Assembly: GCF_014863545.1 (NCBI RefSeq)
Contig: NZ_CP062260.1
Coordinates: 2,542,001-2,606,000 of the forward strand
DNA from: Paenibacillus sp. JNUCC32
Lineage (GTDB): Bacteria; Bacillota; Bacilli; Paenibacillales; Paenibacillaceae
Length of the DNA stretch: 64,000 nt
Direction of reading: 5' to 3'
Shown here one piece after another: positions 8,074 through 15,900 of this stretch. Position numbers and translations under genes: made by a program. The notes under the pieces are model-generated. The model had not been told where the DNA came from and searched no databases. It was given only the letters and a program-made list of their open reading frames with translations. Each line of letters begins with the position of its first letter. The first letter of the stretch is position 1.

Positions 8074-11000
8074 TTATGGCACCACCGAGAAGCGGATATC
8101 GTCAAACAGCATATAATCGAATCCGCTGACATAGAAGCCCACTTTGCCAGAAGGCTGATGATTCGGATCCGTAGCGGCAAGTCTTGGCTCGTTGTCCAAG
8201 TAAACCGCGACGTCCCCATTCTTCACGACGACCTTGACCGCATATTCCGTGTCCGGCAATAAGTCGCGAGTCGGCAAAGGGGTCTCGGCGATCTTCTGCC
8301 ATGCCGAATCGTAGAGGATCCAGGACGAGGTTCCGTCCGCCCGGGATCGATAGCCGATCCGGGTCGATCCGCTGCCCGCCTGACGGTCGAAAATATAAAA
8401 GGTTCCGTCCTCCGGCATCGACGATGGGGTCTTTAGCTTGAATTCGAGTACATACGATTCAAAGACGCGGTCCAGCAGACCCGTGGCACCGTTCAAAATT
8501 TTGTATCGGCGATTGCCGCCGAGATCCGCCGCGATGCTGCGGTTCGGGTCTACCGGCCAGCCGTTGCCGCCCGATTCGAAGTCGGTTTCGTGCATGATGC
8601 CCGAAACGGTCACCGCGATATCCGCCTTGATAAGCGGATTGACGACGGACACGGCGGTAATGATGGTCTGTCCTTCATATACGGCATGGACGACGCCCGT
8701 ATCGCTTACCTCCGCCACGGATGGATCGGCGGATTGCCAAGTCATGCCGGTATCCGGGGTATCCACGGGATCGAACGTTACCTGCATCTGATGCTGCTCG
8801 CCGGCGGCAAGCCGTATTTCGCGCTCGGACGGTATGATGCCGGCCAGCTCCGTGCTCAGCGCCTTGAACCGGATGTCGTCAAACAGCATATGGCTGACGT
8901 TGTTGACATAGAATCCGACCTTGCCTGCCGCATTATGGCCCGGATCGGCAGCCTTGAGACGGAATTGGCCGTCCACGTATACGCTGACATCGCCGCCTTT
9001 GACCAGCACCTTGATCTCGTATTCCGTGTTTGGCTGCAGGTCGTGGCCGGGGAGTTTCTCTTCGCGCAGCACGGTCCAGGCTGCGTTATACAGCAGCCAG
9101 GAGGAGGATCCGTCCGGACGTGTTTTGTAACCGACGCGGGTCGAACCGCTGCCCGCCTGGCGATCGAACACGTACAGCGTTGCGTTTTCACCGATCGACT
9201 CGGGCGTCTTCAGCTTGAAGCTCAGATCATATTCGGCGAAGGATTTCTCGCTGAGTGCGGTAGCCCCGTTCAGTATCTTATACCAGCGGTTGTCGCCTTC
9301 TTTGACGATGCTGCGGTTCGCATCCTGCGGCCAGCCGTTCGCCCCCGACTCGAAATTGGTGAAATCCATGACGCCGTCTCCGGCTTCGACCGTGACGTCC
9401 ACCGCCGCCGTGAGCTGCGGATTCTCCGCCGACGCCACGGTGACGACCGTTTGGCCCACCGCCTGGCCCGTGACGATGCCGTTAGTATCGACCGTGGCGA
9501 CACCGGGATCGGCCGACGTGAAGACCAGCTTCGGATTATCCGCGTTCCATGGGAGGACCGCCGTGCGCAGCTTCATCGTTTTCCAACGATCTACCGTGAT
9601 TTGGTTGTCATAGACCACCACGTTTTGCACCGGATAGCTGTCCGGACTGCTCGTGGTACCTGCTTTCCCGTTAATGCCGATCTCGTGAAACGGAATATCC
9701 GGGAAGCCGGGGATGGCCTGGAATACTTGCGCATCCGGACGCAGCGACAGATCGCCTCCTGCCAGATTGACGAAACCAGGATCCTCGTTAGTAACCCAGT
9801 TATCCGCATATTGGACCAGATTGAATTTGTCGTACGCACCTTCCGCGTTGGTTGTCGAGCTTCGCGGAACTGTCGGATTGTATACGACGTTGCCGTGGAA
9901 CGTGTTCGTGTCCGGATAATAGCGGTTTTCCGTGAAAAAGTTTGCCAGCTCCGGATATTTGGCCAGATACGGCGTCCCGACGAAGTCGTTGTTGGCCTCG
10001 AACAGCGCCTCCCACTTCGGCATGTAATTCAGCGGAACCTGATCGTCCGGCTCGTCGCCGAGAAACAAATCCGCGTAGTCGTACGGAATCTTGCTGTCCA
10101 CGAATATATTGTTGCGGGTCAGAATATGCGCGCCGCCGTTGTTTTTGATCGCCGAGTTGCCCATTTTATAAAAGATGTTCTCGTCGATCTTCAATCCCAT
10201 CGTGAAGTTATCGGGATATACCCCTTCCACGCCGGGCTTGGCTTCGCCGATGTTATGGAAGTAATTGCGGCGGATGACGGTGCCCCGCTGCTGCGGCGTT
10301 TCGCCCGCGTTCATGTAAATGGCGCCGAGATCCGAGAAGGTTTTGCAAACGTCATAAATGTCGTTGTACTCTACAAGATGATCATTGCCGAAGATCAGCA
10401 CACCGGGATGAGGAGCATCATGCAGCTCGTTGTGCGACATGCGGTTGCCCACTCCGGACAAGAGGACGCCCGGATTGTAAGCCTTATGATAATAGGCAAA
10501 ATCATGAATGTGCGAGTTCTCCACGGCGTTGTTGCCCGGCGCGAGCGTTGTCTTGTCGCCTCCGGTGAGCGTGACGGCGGTTCCCCCGATATGGTGGATG
10601 TGGGTGTACTCGATCTTGTGGTCTGTTCCGGGAACCCCCGTAAAGTCGTTATAATGAAACCGGCTCTGGGTGTTGACCAGCACGCCGCTGTTGGTGAAGT
10701 TGCGAATTTCGCTATGGAGGACGCGCATATGGCTTCCGCCCATGAAGACGACCGCCGAATCGCGCCCGTTCTCCAGGATCAGCTCCGAGAAATCGATATG
10801 GGATGCATCCAATGCATTGATCATCGGCGTCTTGAGCATCGTCACTTCAATGGAAGGATTCGCGGTCATGAATTCGGCGTTCGGCAGAAAATAGAGCTTT
10901 CCGGCCTGGCGGTCGATGTAATACTCGCCGGGCATGTCGATCTCCTCCAGCAGGTTTTGCGCGAAATGGAAATCCGGGTACCAATTTTTGAAAATGCCGC

Positions 11001-11847
11001 TCATTTCTCCGTACCGGAGCGTGATGCTTCTGGCATCGGTGTCGATGGAAGCGATTTTGTTGTAGGACCATTCCCAGCTGTAGCCGAAAATGCCATCCAG
11101 CCAAATGTCGTCCGCCTGTGTCCAGTATTGCGGTCTGTCATACGTATACGTAAAGGTCCCGCCTCTTGTATGGACCTCCCCGTTCGGATCTTTCCGCGTC
11201 GGTCCGGGATCGAGGATTTCGTCCATTTGGACGGTTCCCTCGTTCGGCCAGCGTGCCAGCGTCATCCCTTGCCCGCCCACGTACAACTCCATCGGCGGCA
11301 CCTTGCTCAAATCGTTGGCCAAGTAATAACCGTGCCGGCTCATCTCGCCGTAATCGGTAATGCCGAGGGCGGCCAGATCGGCGACCAGCACTTCGTTTCT
11401 TGCTTCTTCGCTAATAATGCGGTTCAGCACGGCAGGATCGGCTACCGGAACGAATGCGGATTTCTCCAGCTGCTTAGAACCGGACAAGATAACCGTTTCG
11501 CCCGGATAGGCCGTATAGGTTACCGGCTTGCCCGCTTCCCCCGAATCCTGCAAACCCAGCTCAAAGCTGGCTGCGCGCTCGTACCGGCCTTCCCGAAGAT
11601 AGACCGTGACGCCGCCCCGAGGCAGCCCTTTCTTCGCTTTCAACGCCCGAATGGCGTCACGCGCTTTTTCCAACGTTCGAAACGGTTTGTTGATCGTCCC
11701 TTTGTTCGAGTCATTTCCGTCCAAGGCTACGTAAAAAGCCGTCCCGTGCGGATTTCCATAAGCCGACGCCGTCTCGGCGGCCGGCAGAAATGGATACAGC
11801 GCAAACAACAGGCTTGCCGCCAGTGCCGCAAGCACAAGCTTCTTCAT
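8074..11847 (-). CDS. Secreted right-handed beta-helix protein with Ig-like and lectin-like modules
   Basis: 1257 residues. A signal peptide (MKKLVLAALAAS, cleavage near ASA) is followed by FYVALDGNDSNKGT and KPFRTLEKARDAIRAL, the typical entry to parallel beta-helix enzymes; the helix covers about residues 35-660 and has many asparagine-rich turns (SGVLVNTQSRFHYND; HIHHIGGTAVTLTGG). Then come a Big_2-like Ig domain, a concanavalin-like FESG...GWP module, a second Big_2 domain and a second copy of the module ending the protein. The fold suits GH141-like hydrolases or a lyase; catalytic residues cannot be assigned. GGGGAG lies upstream of the ATG at 11847. It probably attacks the polymer outside the cell before import. 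Confidence 0.82.
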   Translation of the reverse strand: MKKLVLAALAASLLFALYPFLPAAETASAYGNPHGTAFYVALDGNDSNKGTINKPFRTLEKARDAIRALKAKKGLPRGGVTVYLREGRYERAASFELGLQDSGEAGKPVTYTAYPGETVILSGSKQLEKSAFVPVADPAVLNRIISEEARNEVLVADLAALGITDYGEMSRHGYYLANDLSKVPPMELYVGGQGMTLARWPNEGTVQMDEILDPGPTRKDPNGEVHTRGGTFTYTYDRPQYWTQADDIWLDGIFGYSWEWSYNKIASIDTDARSITLRYGEMSGIFKNWYPDFHFAQNLLEEIDMPGEYYIDRQAGKLYFLPNAEFMTANPSIEVTMLKTPMINALDASHIDFSELILENGRDSAVVFMGGSHMRVLHSEIRNFTNSGVLVNTQSRFHYNDFTGVPGTDHKIEYTHIHHIGGTAVTLTGGDKTTLAPGNNAVENSHIHDFAYYHKAYNPGVLLSGVGNRMSHNELHDAPHPGVLIFGNDHLVEYNDIYDVCKTFSDLGAIYMNAGETPQQRGTVIRRNYFHNIGEAKPGVEGVYPDNFTMGLKIDENIFYKMGNSAIKNNGGAHILTRNNIFVDSKIPYDYADLFLGDEPDDQVPLNYMPKWEALFEANNDFVGTPYLAKYPELANFFTENRYYPDTNTFHGNVVYNPTVPRSSTTNAEGAYDKFNLVQYADNWVTNEDPGFVNLAGGDLSLRPDAQVFQAIPGFPDIPFHEIGINGKAGTTSSPDSYPVQNVVVYDNQITVDRWKTMKLRTAVLPWNADNPKLVFTSADPGVATVDTNGIVTGQAVGQTVVTVASAENPQLTAAVDVTVEAGDGVMDFTNFESGANGWPQDANRSIVKEGDNRWYKILNGATALSEKSFAEYDLSFKLKTPESIGENATLYVFDRQAGSGSTRVGYKTRPDGSSSWLLYNAAWTVLREEKLPGHDLQPNTEYEIKVLVKGGDVSVYVDGQFRLKAADPGHNAAGKVGFYVNNVSHMLFDDIRFKALSTELAGIIPSEREIRLAAGEQHQMQVTFDPVDTPDTGMTWQSADPSVAEVSDTGVVHAVYEGQTIITAVSVVNPLIKADIAVTVSGIMHETDFESGGNGWPVDPNRSIAADLGGNRRYKILNGATGLLDRVFESYVLEFKLKTPSSMPEDGTFYIFDRQAGSGSTRIGYRSRADGTSSWILYDSAWQKIAETPLPTRDLLPDTEYAVKVVVKNGDVAVYLDNEPRLAATDPNHQPSGKVGFYVSGFDYMLFDDIRFSVVP
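8077..9370 (-). repeat. Duplicated Big_2 plus lectin-like module inside the beta-helix gene
   Basis: Two protein modules of about 170 residues are strikingly alike: one coded at about 8850-9370, the other at about 8077-8598. Both contain DFESG-GWP or NFESGANGWP, RSI, YKILNGAT, FDRQAGSGST, DG(S/T)SSW and MLFDDIRF in the same order, and each is preceded by or separated by a Big_2-type domain. This points to internal duplication of a carbohydrate-binding or adhesive unit. Confidence 0.8.
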
Positions 11848-11890
11848 AAATCGCTCCCCTTCCTCCATCGTGGAATCCGGTCAGCTCTGT

Positions 11891-11905
11891 CTGCGCCGTG
11901 CGCAG
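11891..11905. other. Small stem-loop after the solute-binding protein gene
   Basis: CTGCGC, CGT, GCGCAG: perfect six-bp stem in the 130-bp gap between the binding-protein gene and the beta-helix gene. No T-run follows, so it is more likely an mRNA stability or processing element than a terminator. Function is inferred from position only. Confidence 0.3.
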
Positions 11906-11977
11906 TGTCGTCAAAGCCCACCCGGGCAGCAGGTTTCTCCCGTTTCGTCTCCATCCGTCTATAAGCTTACTGGCCGA

Positions 11978-13504
11978 TTATTTCAAGCCCTTATCTTTCA
12001 GGAATTGCTCGAACTGACGCGTCACCTCCTCCACGTATTTATCTTCGCCCGCCTCCTTCAGCTTGCCGTAAAGAACGGGCCAGGTCTCCTCGAAATCGAG
12101 CGTGCCGGTCACGAGTCCCCGTTTGTACTCGCCCCATACGGCATTCAGGTTCGCGATTTCCGTGCTGACCGGCTCGGAATTGAACTTGAAGGCGCCGACC
12201 GGATTGATTTCAGAGCTTTCGTTGATTTTTTTCGTTTCCTCCCATATGTTCTCCGGTTGGCCTTCCTTCAGGTAGGAATTGAAGACGCTGCCGAAGACCC
12301 AATCCATGTTCGGACGATACCTGGAATCCGGCATCGCTTTGATATACTCCCCGCTCAGCTTCTCGTAATGCACTCCCTCTAAGCCGTTGATCATCAGGTT
12401 ATAGAGCTCCTTATCGGTGTTGATCAGATTGAGCAGCATCATGGCCCGTTCCGGATTCGGCGAAGTGCGGCTGATCGACTGGTTGGTCGTTGCCGAATAA
12501 CCGTTGGAGAACCAATCGCTGAGCGGGATGATGATGACATCGTTTCCGCCGTTCTTCGGCTTGACCTCTGCCTCGACCCCAGGCTTCAATGTGACGTCAA
12601 ACTCGACCGCGATCTGGCCCTTGGATTGGTAGTCGGTCATTTTTTCCGTGGCCGCGTCCTTGTGGATGTACCCGGCTTTATACCATTTGCTGGCCAGACG
12701 GAAATTGTCCAGCTCCTCCTCCGGATAGCGATGCAACGTGTAGGAAGGGTCATCGGTCTTGATGTAGAAATGATCGTCAAGTCCCGGAACGACCCAATAT
12801 TGATCGTCATGCGCCTGCGGGTTGACAAACGAGCCGCCGAACAGGCCGATCGGAATGATGCCCGGCTCGTTCTGCTTGATTTGCTCAAGGAACGGCTCAA
12901 TATCCGCTATCGTTTTGATCGTGGATGGATCCAAGCCGTATTTGTCGGCAAACCGCTTCTGCACGATAAAGCCGTATCTCGACCCGTTGATTTGCTGATT
13001 CGGGATGCCGTAAATTTCCCCGTCCACCGAGAGGCCATCCCACATCACCTGAGGGACGTCCGTCTTCAGCTGCGGCGCGTACTCATCCAGGAGCCCGTTC
13101 AGCGGTTGAATAGCCCCTTTCCGTACAAGCTCTTCCGGTTTCAGCATGTAACCGGTCCAGAGAATGTCGAACTTCTCGCCTGCCGCCAGTACGGTATTCA
13201 TCTTCTGCACGTAATCCCCGATTGCGACCGGCATCAGCTTGACGGTGGCGTTCAGCTTCTCCTTCACGATTTTGTTGATCTCCTCTTCAACCTTCTTCTG
13301 GTCCGGCTGCAGCTGCAGCAGCGGATAATACCAAGTCAGCTCTGCGGGCTCAAGCCCGCTAGCGCCGCTCGCCTCCGGTGTCGATCCTTGCGTGCCGGTC
13401 GTTCCGCTGCCCGTATCGCTCTTCCCGCCGCTGCCTCCGCAGCCGGCAAGCGCGGACATGGCGATCATGATGACCGCGAGCAATCCGAATAATCTTTTTT
13501 TCAT
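11978..13504 (-). CDS. Sugar-binding lipoprotein of ABC importer (DUF3502 C-terminus)
   Basis: 508-residue extracellular binding protein. The signal peptide ends in the lipobox LAGC (Cys21), followed by a Gly/Ser/Thr-rich linker, so the mature protein is tethered to the outer face of the membrane. The central region has the bilobal family 1 solute-binding fold, and the C-terminus (about 375-505) matches the DUF3502 type seen in YtcQ/LipO-like proteins. AGGAGGT lies just before the ATG. It is 36 bp downstream of the permease pair with which it forms one importer. The energising ATPase is not encoded here, which is normal because such systems share a MsmX-type ATPase. Ligand unknown; context suggests an acidic oligosaccharide. 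Confidence 0.93.
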   Translation of the reverse strand: MKKRLFGLLAVIMIAMSALAGCGGSGGKSDTGSGTTGTQGSTPEASGASGLEPAELTWYYPLLQLQPDQKKVEEEINKIVKEKLNATVKLMPVAIGDYVQKMNTVLAAGEKFDILWTGYMLKPEELVRKGAIQPLNGLLDEYAPQLKTDVPQVMWDGLSVDGEIYGIPNQQINGSRYGFIVQKRFADKYGLDPSTIKTIADIEPFLEQIKQNEPGIIPIGLFGGSFVNPQAHDDQYWVVPGLDDHFYIKTDDPSYTLHRYPEEELDNFRLASKWYKAGYIHKDAATEKMTDYQSKGQIAVEFDVTLKPGVEAEVKPKNGGNDVIIIPLSDWFSNGYSATTNQSISRTSPNPERAMMLLNLINTDKELYNLMINGLEGVHYEKLSGEYIKAMPDSRYRPNMDWVFGSVFNSYLKEGQPENIWEETKKINESSEINPVGAFKFNSEPVSTEIANLNAVWGEYKRGLVTGTLDFEETWPVLYGKLKEAGEDKYVEEVTRQFEQFLKDKGLK

Positions 13505-13540
13505 GACATGACCTCCTGAATGTTTATTGGTTGATGTATG

Positions 13541-14425
13541 TTAACCCTTAAGGGAGCCAACCGTAAGCCCTTTCACGAAGAACCGTTGGAAGAACGGGAA
13601 GATGATCAGCATCGGCCCGCCGGCCAGCACCGCGATCGCCATTCTTGCCGAGTTGTTCGGGAAGCTGGATAAATCGATGCCCAGCTGCTGCGAAAATTCC
13701 GAATTGGAGGTTATGAACTCGATGCTGCCCAGCGTTCGCACAAGCAGCAGCTGCAGCGGCACCTTGTCGGGATCGTCGATATACAGCATGGCGTTGAACC
13801 ATTCGTTCCAGTACGTGAACGAGATAAGCAAACCCAGCGTGGCCAAGGCCGGCGTGGAGAGCGGCAATATGATCCGGAAAAAGATGCGCAGCTCCCTTGC
13901 CCCGTCGATTTTGGCGGATTCCACGATTTCAAGCGGAATTTTGGACATGAATCCCTTCATGACCATGATGTTGAAGGGCGAGAGCAGAACCGGCAGGATT
14001 AGGGCAAGCAAGCTGTCCTTTAAATGCAGGTATTGGGTGATGAGGATATAGGAAGGGACGAGCCCGCCGCTGAACAGCATCGTGAAAAACACGTAAAACG
14101 TCGTTACCCTGTTGTAGCGGTAATCCGGTCTCGAGATGACGTATGCGGTCATCGCGGTGAGCAAAAGCCCTGCCAATGCTCCAATGACGGTCACCGTGAT
14201 CGTGACCCCGTATGCCCGCAGCAAAATGTCGGGTGCGTCGAGAAGATAGCGATAAGCCTCCAGGCTGAACGTTTCTGGAAAAAACTGATAGCCCTTGTCG
14301 GTAAGCGACGCTTCGTCCGTCAGCGAGACCGCGACAACGAGCAGAAACGGCAGGACGATGGCCAGCGATAGCAGGATGAACAGCAGATGGATCAACATTT
14401 TGGATAGTTCGAACTTCTTTGGCAT
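13541..14425 (-). CDS. ABC sugar permease, YtcP/LplC type
   Basis: 294-residue inner-membrane permease with about six hydrophobic segments, forming the channel with the preceding permease. The EAA loop that contacts the ATPase is ESAKIDGARELRIFFRIILP (residues about 182-201), and the C-terminus FFQRFFVKGLTVGSLKG is the hallmark of the CarB/LplC-like group. AAGGAGG lies seven bases before the ATG. It is separated from the upstream permease by 15 bp and is followed by the binding-protein gene. Confidence 0.93.
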   Translation of the reverse strand: MPKKFELSKMLIHLLFILLSLAIVLPFLLVVAVSLTDEASLTDKGYQFFPETFSLEAYRYLLDAPDILLRAYGVTITVTVIGALAGLLLTAMTAYVISRPDYRYNRVTTFYVFFTMLFSGGLVPSYILITQYLHLKDSLLALILPVLLSPFNIMVMKGFMSKIPLEIVESAKIDGARELRIFFRIILPLSTPALATLGLLISFTYWNEWFNAMLYIDDPDKVPLQLLLVRTLGSIEFITSNSEFSQQLGIDLSSFPNNSARMAIAVLAGGPMLIIFPFFQRFFVKGLTVGSLKG

Positions 14426-14440
14426 CGGATATCCTCCTTC

Positions 14441-15466
14441 TTACCACAGGGAATGCTCTGGATTGATTTTGCGCACGATCCCGTTCGCCGCCAGCACGAG
14501 CACGAAACCGACAACCGACTGATAGAAGCCCGTGGCGGCCGACATGCTGACATTACCGATCTCTCGCAGTGCGCGGTATACGTACGTATCGATAATATCC
14601 GTGGATCCGTACAGGAAGCCGGAGTTGTTCGGAATGAAATAATGCAGTCCGAAGTCGCCGCGGAACATGTTGCCGATGGACAAAATCAGCAGAATGATGA
14701 CCAGCGGAGCCAGCAGCGGGACCGTAATTCTCATGGCCATCTGCCATTTCGTCGCACCATCGATCCGGGCTGCCTCGTAATACTCGCTGTTAATGCCGAT
14801 AATGCCCGCAAAATAAATAAGCGTGTTGAAGCCGACTGCCTTCCATAAATGAACAAGAATGAGAATGGCCGGCCATGCCTCGGCCGTCTGGTACCAACTG
14901 ATCGGATCCATGCCGAACATTTGCAAGGTGCGGTTAATGAAACCGTCGGAATGGTTCAGGAAGGCATATGCCACGTATCCGACCAGCACCCAGGATAGAA
15001 AGTGGGGCAGAAACAGCGCGGTCTGATAAAATTTGCTCCATTTCGCCCTGAGCTCGTTCATCAGAATGGCCAACAACAGCGCAGCGGCCGTGGTAACTGC
15101 AATGTAAGCGGCATTATACAGCACCGTATTGCGCGTGATCCGCCAAGCCGTATCGGTCGAGAACAAATAACGGAAGTTTTCCAGACCTACCCATTCGCTG
15201 CCGAATATGCCGAGATCGTAGCGGTAATGCTTGAAGGCGATGATCAATCCCACCAATGGAATATAGGCAAAAATCAGCTTGTACAGAATCCCCGGCAGGG
15301 ATAAGAGAAACAGCTCGCGGTTGTTTCGAAAGTGGCGAAGCTCCCTGCGAAGCGCCGATTTTTTTGGGCGAGTGCCGGCTGGTTCTGAATCCGGGTCGGG
15401 CCCGGTTCCCGATCGGTTCGCCGGTTCCGCGCCCATAGAGCCCGATCGTGTAATCTTCTTCAACAT
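14441..15466 (-). CDS. ABC sugar permease, LplB/YteP type
   Basis: 341 residues, first gene of the operon. A charged, Pro/Glu-rich N-terminal extension of about 45 residues precedes the first membrane helix (LFLLSLPGILYKLIFAYIP). The EAA loop reads EAARIDGATKWQMAMRITVP (about 226-245), and the C-terminus is INPEHSLW, typical of the group. AAGGAAGGGG precedes the ATG at 15466. The upstream region carries a 31/32-bp direct repeat array, and beyond it lies the Cache-AraC sensor gene that probably controls the operon. Confidence 0.93.
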   Translation of the reverse strand: MLKKITRSGSMGAEPANRSGTGPDPDSEPAGTRPKKSALRRELRHFRNNRELFLLSLPGILYKLIFAYIPLVGLIIAFKHYRYDLGIFGSEWVGLENFRYLFSTDTAWRITRNTVLYNAAYIAVTTAAALLLAILMNELRAKWSKFYQTALFLPHFLSWVLVGYVAYAFLNHSDGFINRTLQMFGMDPISWYQTAEAWPAILILVHLWKAVGFNTLIYFAGIIGINSEYYEAARIDGATKWQMAMRITVPLLAPLVIILLILSIGNMFRGDFGLHYFIPNNSGFLYGSTDIIDTYVYRALREIGNVSMSAATGFYQSVVGFVLVLAANGIVRKINPEHSLW

Positions 15467-15557
15467 AGCGAAAGCCCCTTCCTTTCCTTGTGCACTTCTT
15501 GCCTGCGTTCCAGGCTTTGCACGTTTAACGATAGCTCAAACGCGGTACTTTCCGTTA

Positions 15558-15651
15558 CTGTACAATTTCAGGATTGCTGTACAGGCGGACTGTAGGGATT
15601 TCGGAATTCTGTACAGCCGGCTGTATAGATCCAAGATTGCTGCACTTGCAA
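15558..15651. repeat. Three 31/32-bp direct repeats with CTGTA half-sites, candidate activator sites
   Basis: Units begin at 15558, 15590 and 15621. Each starts CTGTA and carries a second CTGTACAG or CTGCAC element 19 bp on (15577, 15609, 15640), so the boxes alternate 19 and 12-13 bp apart and recur every three helical turns. The array lies 90-185 bp upstream of the first permease start, where an AraC-family activator would bind. The rest of the 434-bp gap (15467-15900) holds no convincing gene; near the promoter TATCGT lacks a good -35, as expected if activation is needed. Confidence 0.6.
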
Positions 15652-15846
15652 AATTTCAGGGCCTCTGCCGACACTAAGAGGCTACCATTCTCCCATCATC
15701 GATGCGATGCCCAAGGTGCAGGAGCAGTGGAGACAGTACTTTTCAGTTAAGCGTTGATCCAACTGGTCGACGGGGGCTCTCAGATTGTATCGAATCTGCC
15801 GGTTCGCCCGCATTCGAATGGATATCATTGTCGGAGCACGGCATGG

Positions 15847-15881
15847 CAAAAACCCGCAAACGGCAACACTCGCCTGCGGGT
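15847..15881 (-). terminator. Terminator of the Cache-AraC sensor gene
   Basis: Leftward strand: ACCCGCA, 16-nt loop with an inner GGC/GCC pair, TGCGGGT, then TTTTG. It lies 20 bp past the stop codon at 15901. Confidence 0.75.
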
Positions 15882-15900
15882 CTGATGGAACCTGTGCGAT

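Noticed and set aside
8590..11964. 1124-codon open frame on the + strand, antisense to the beta-helix gene
   Set aside because: It is the shadow of a well-supported secreted protein. It has no ribosome site, no recognisable domain, and a composition typical of reverse-frame reading in GC-rich DNA.
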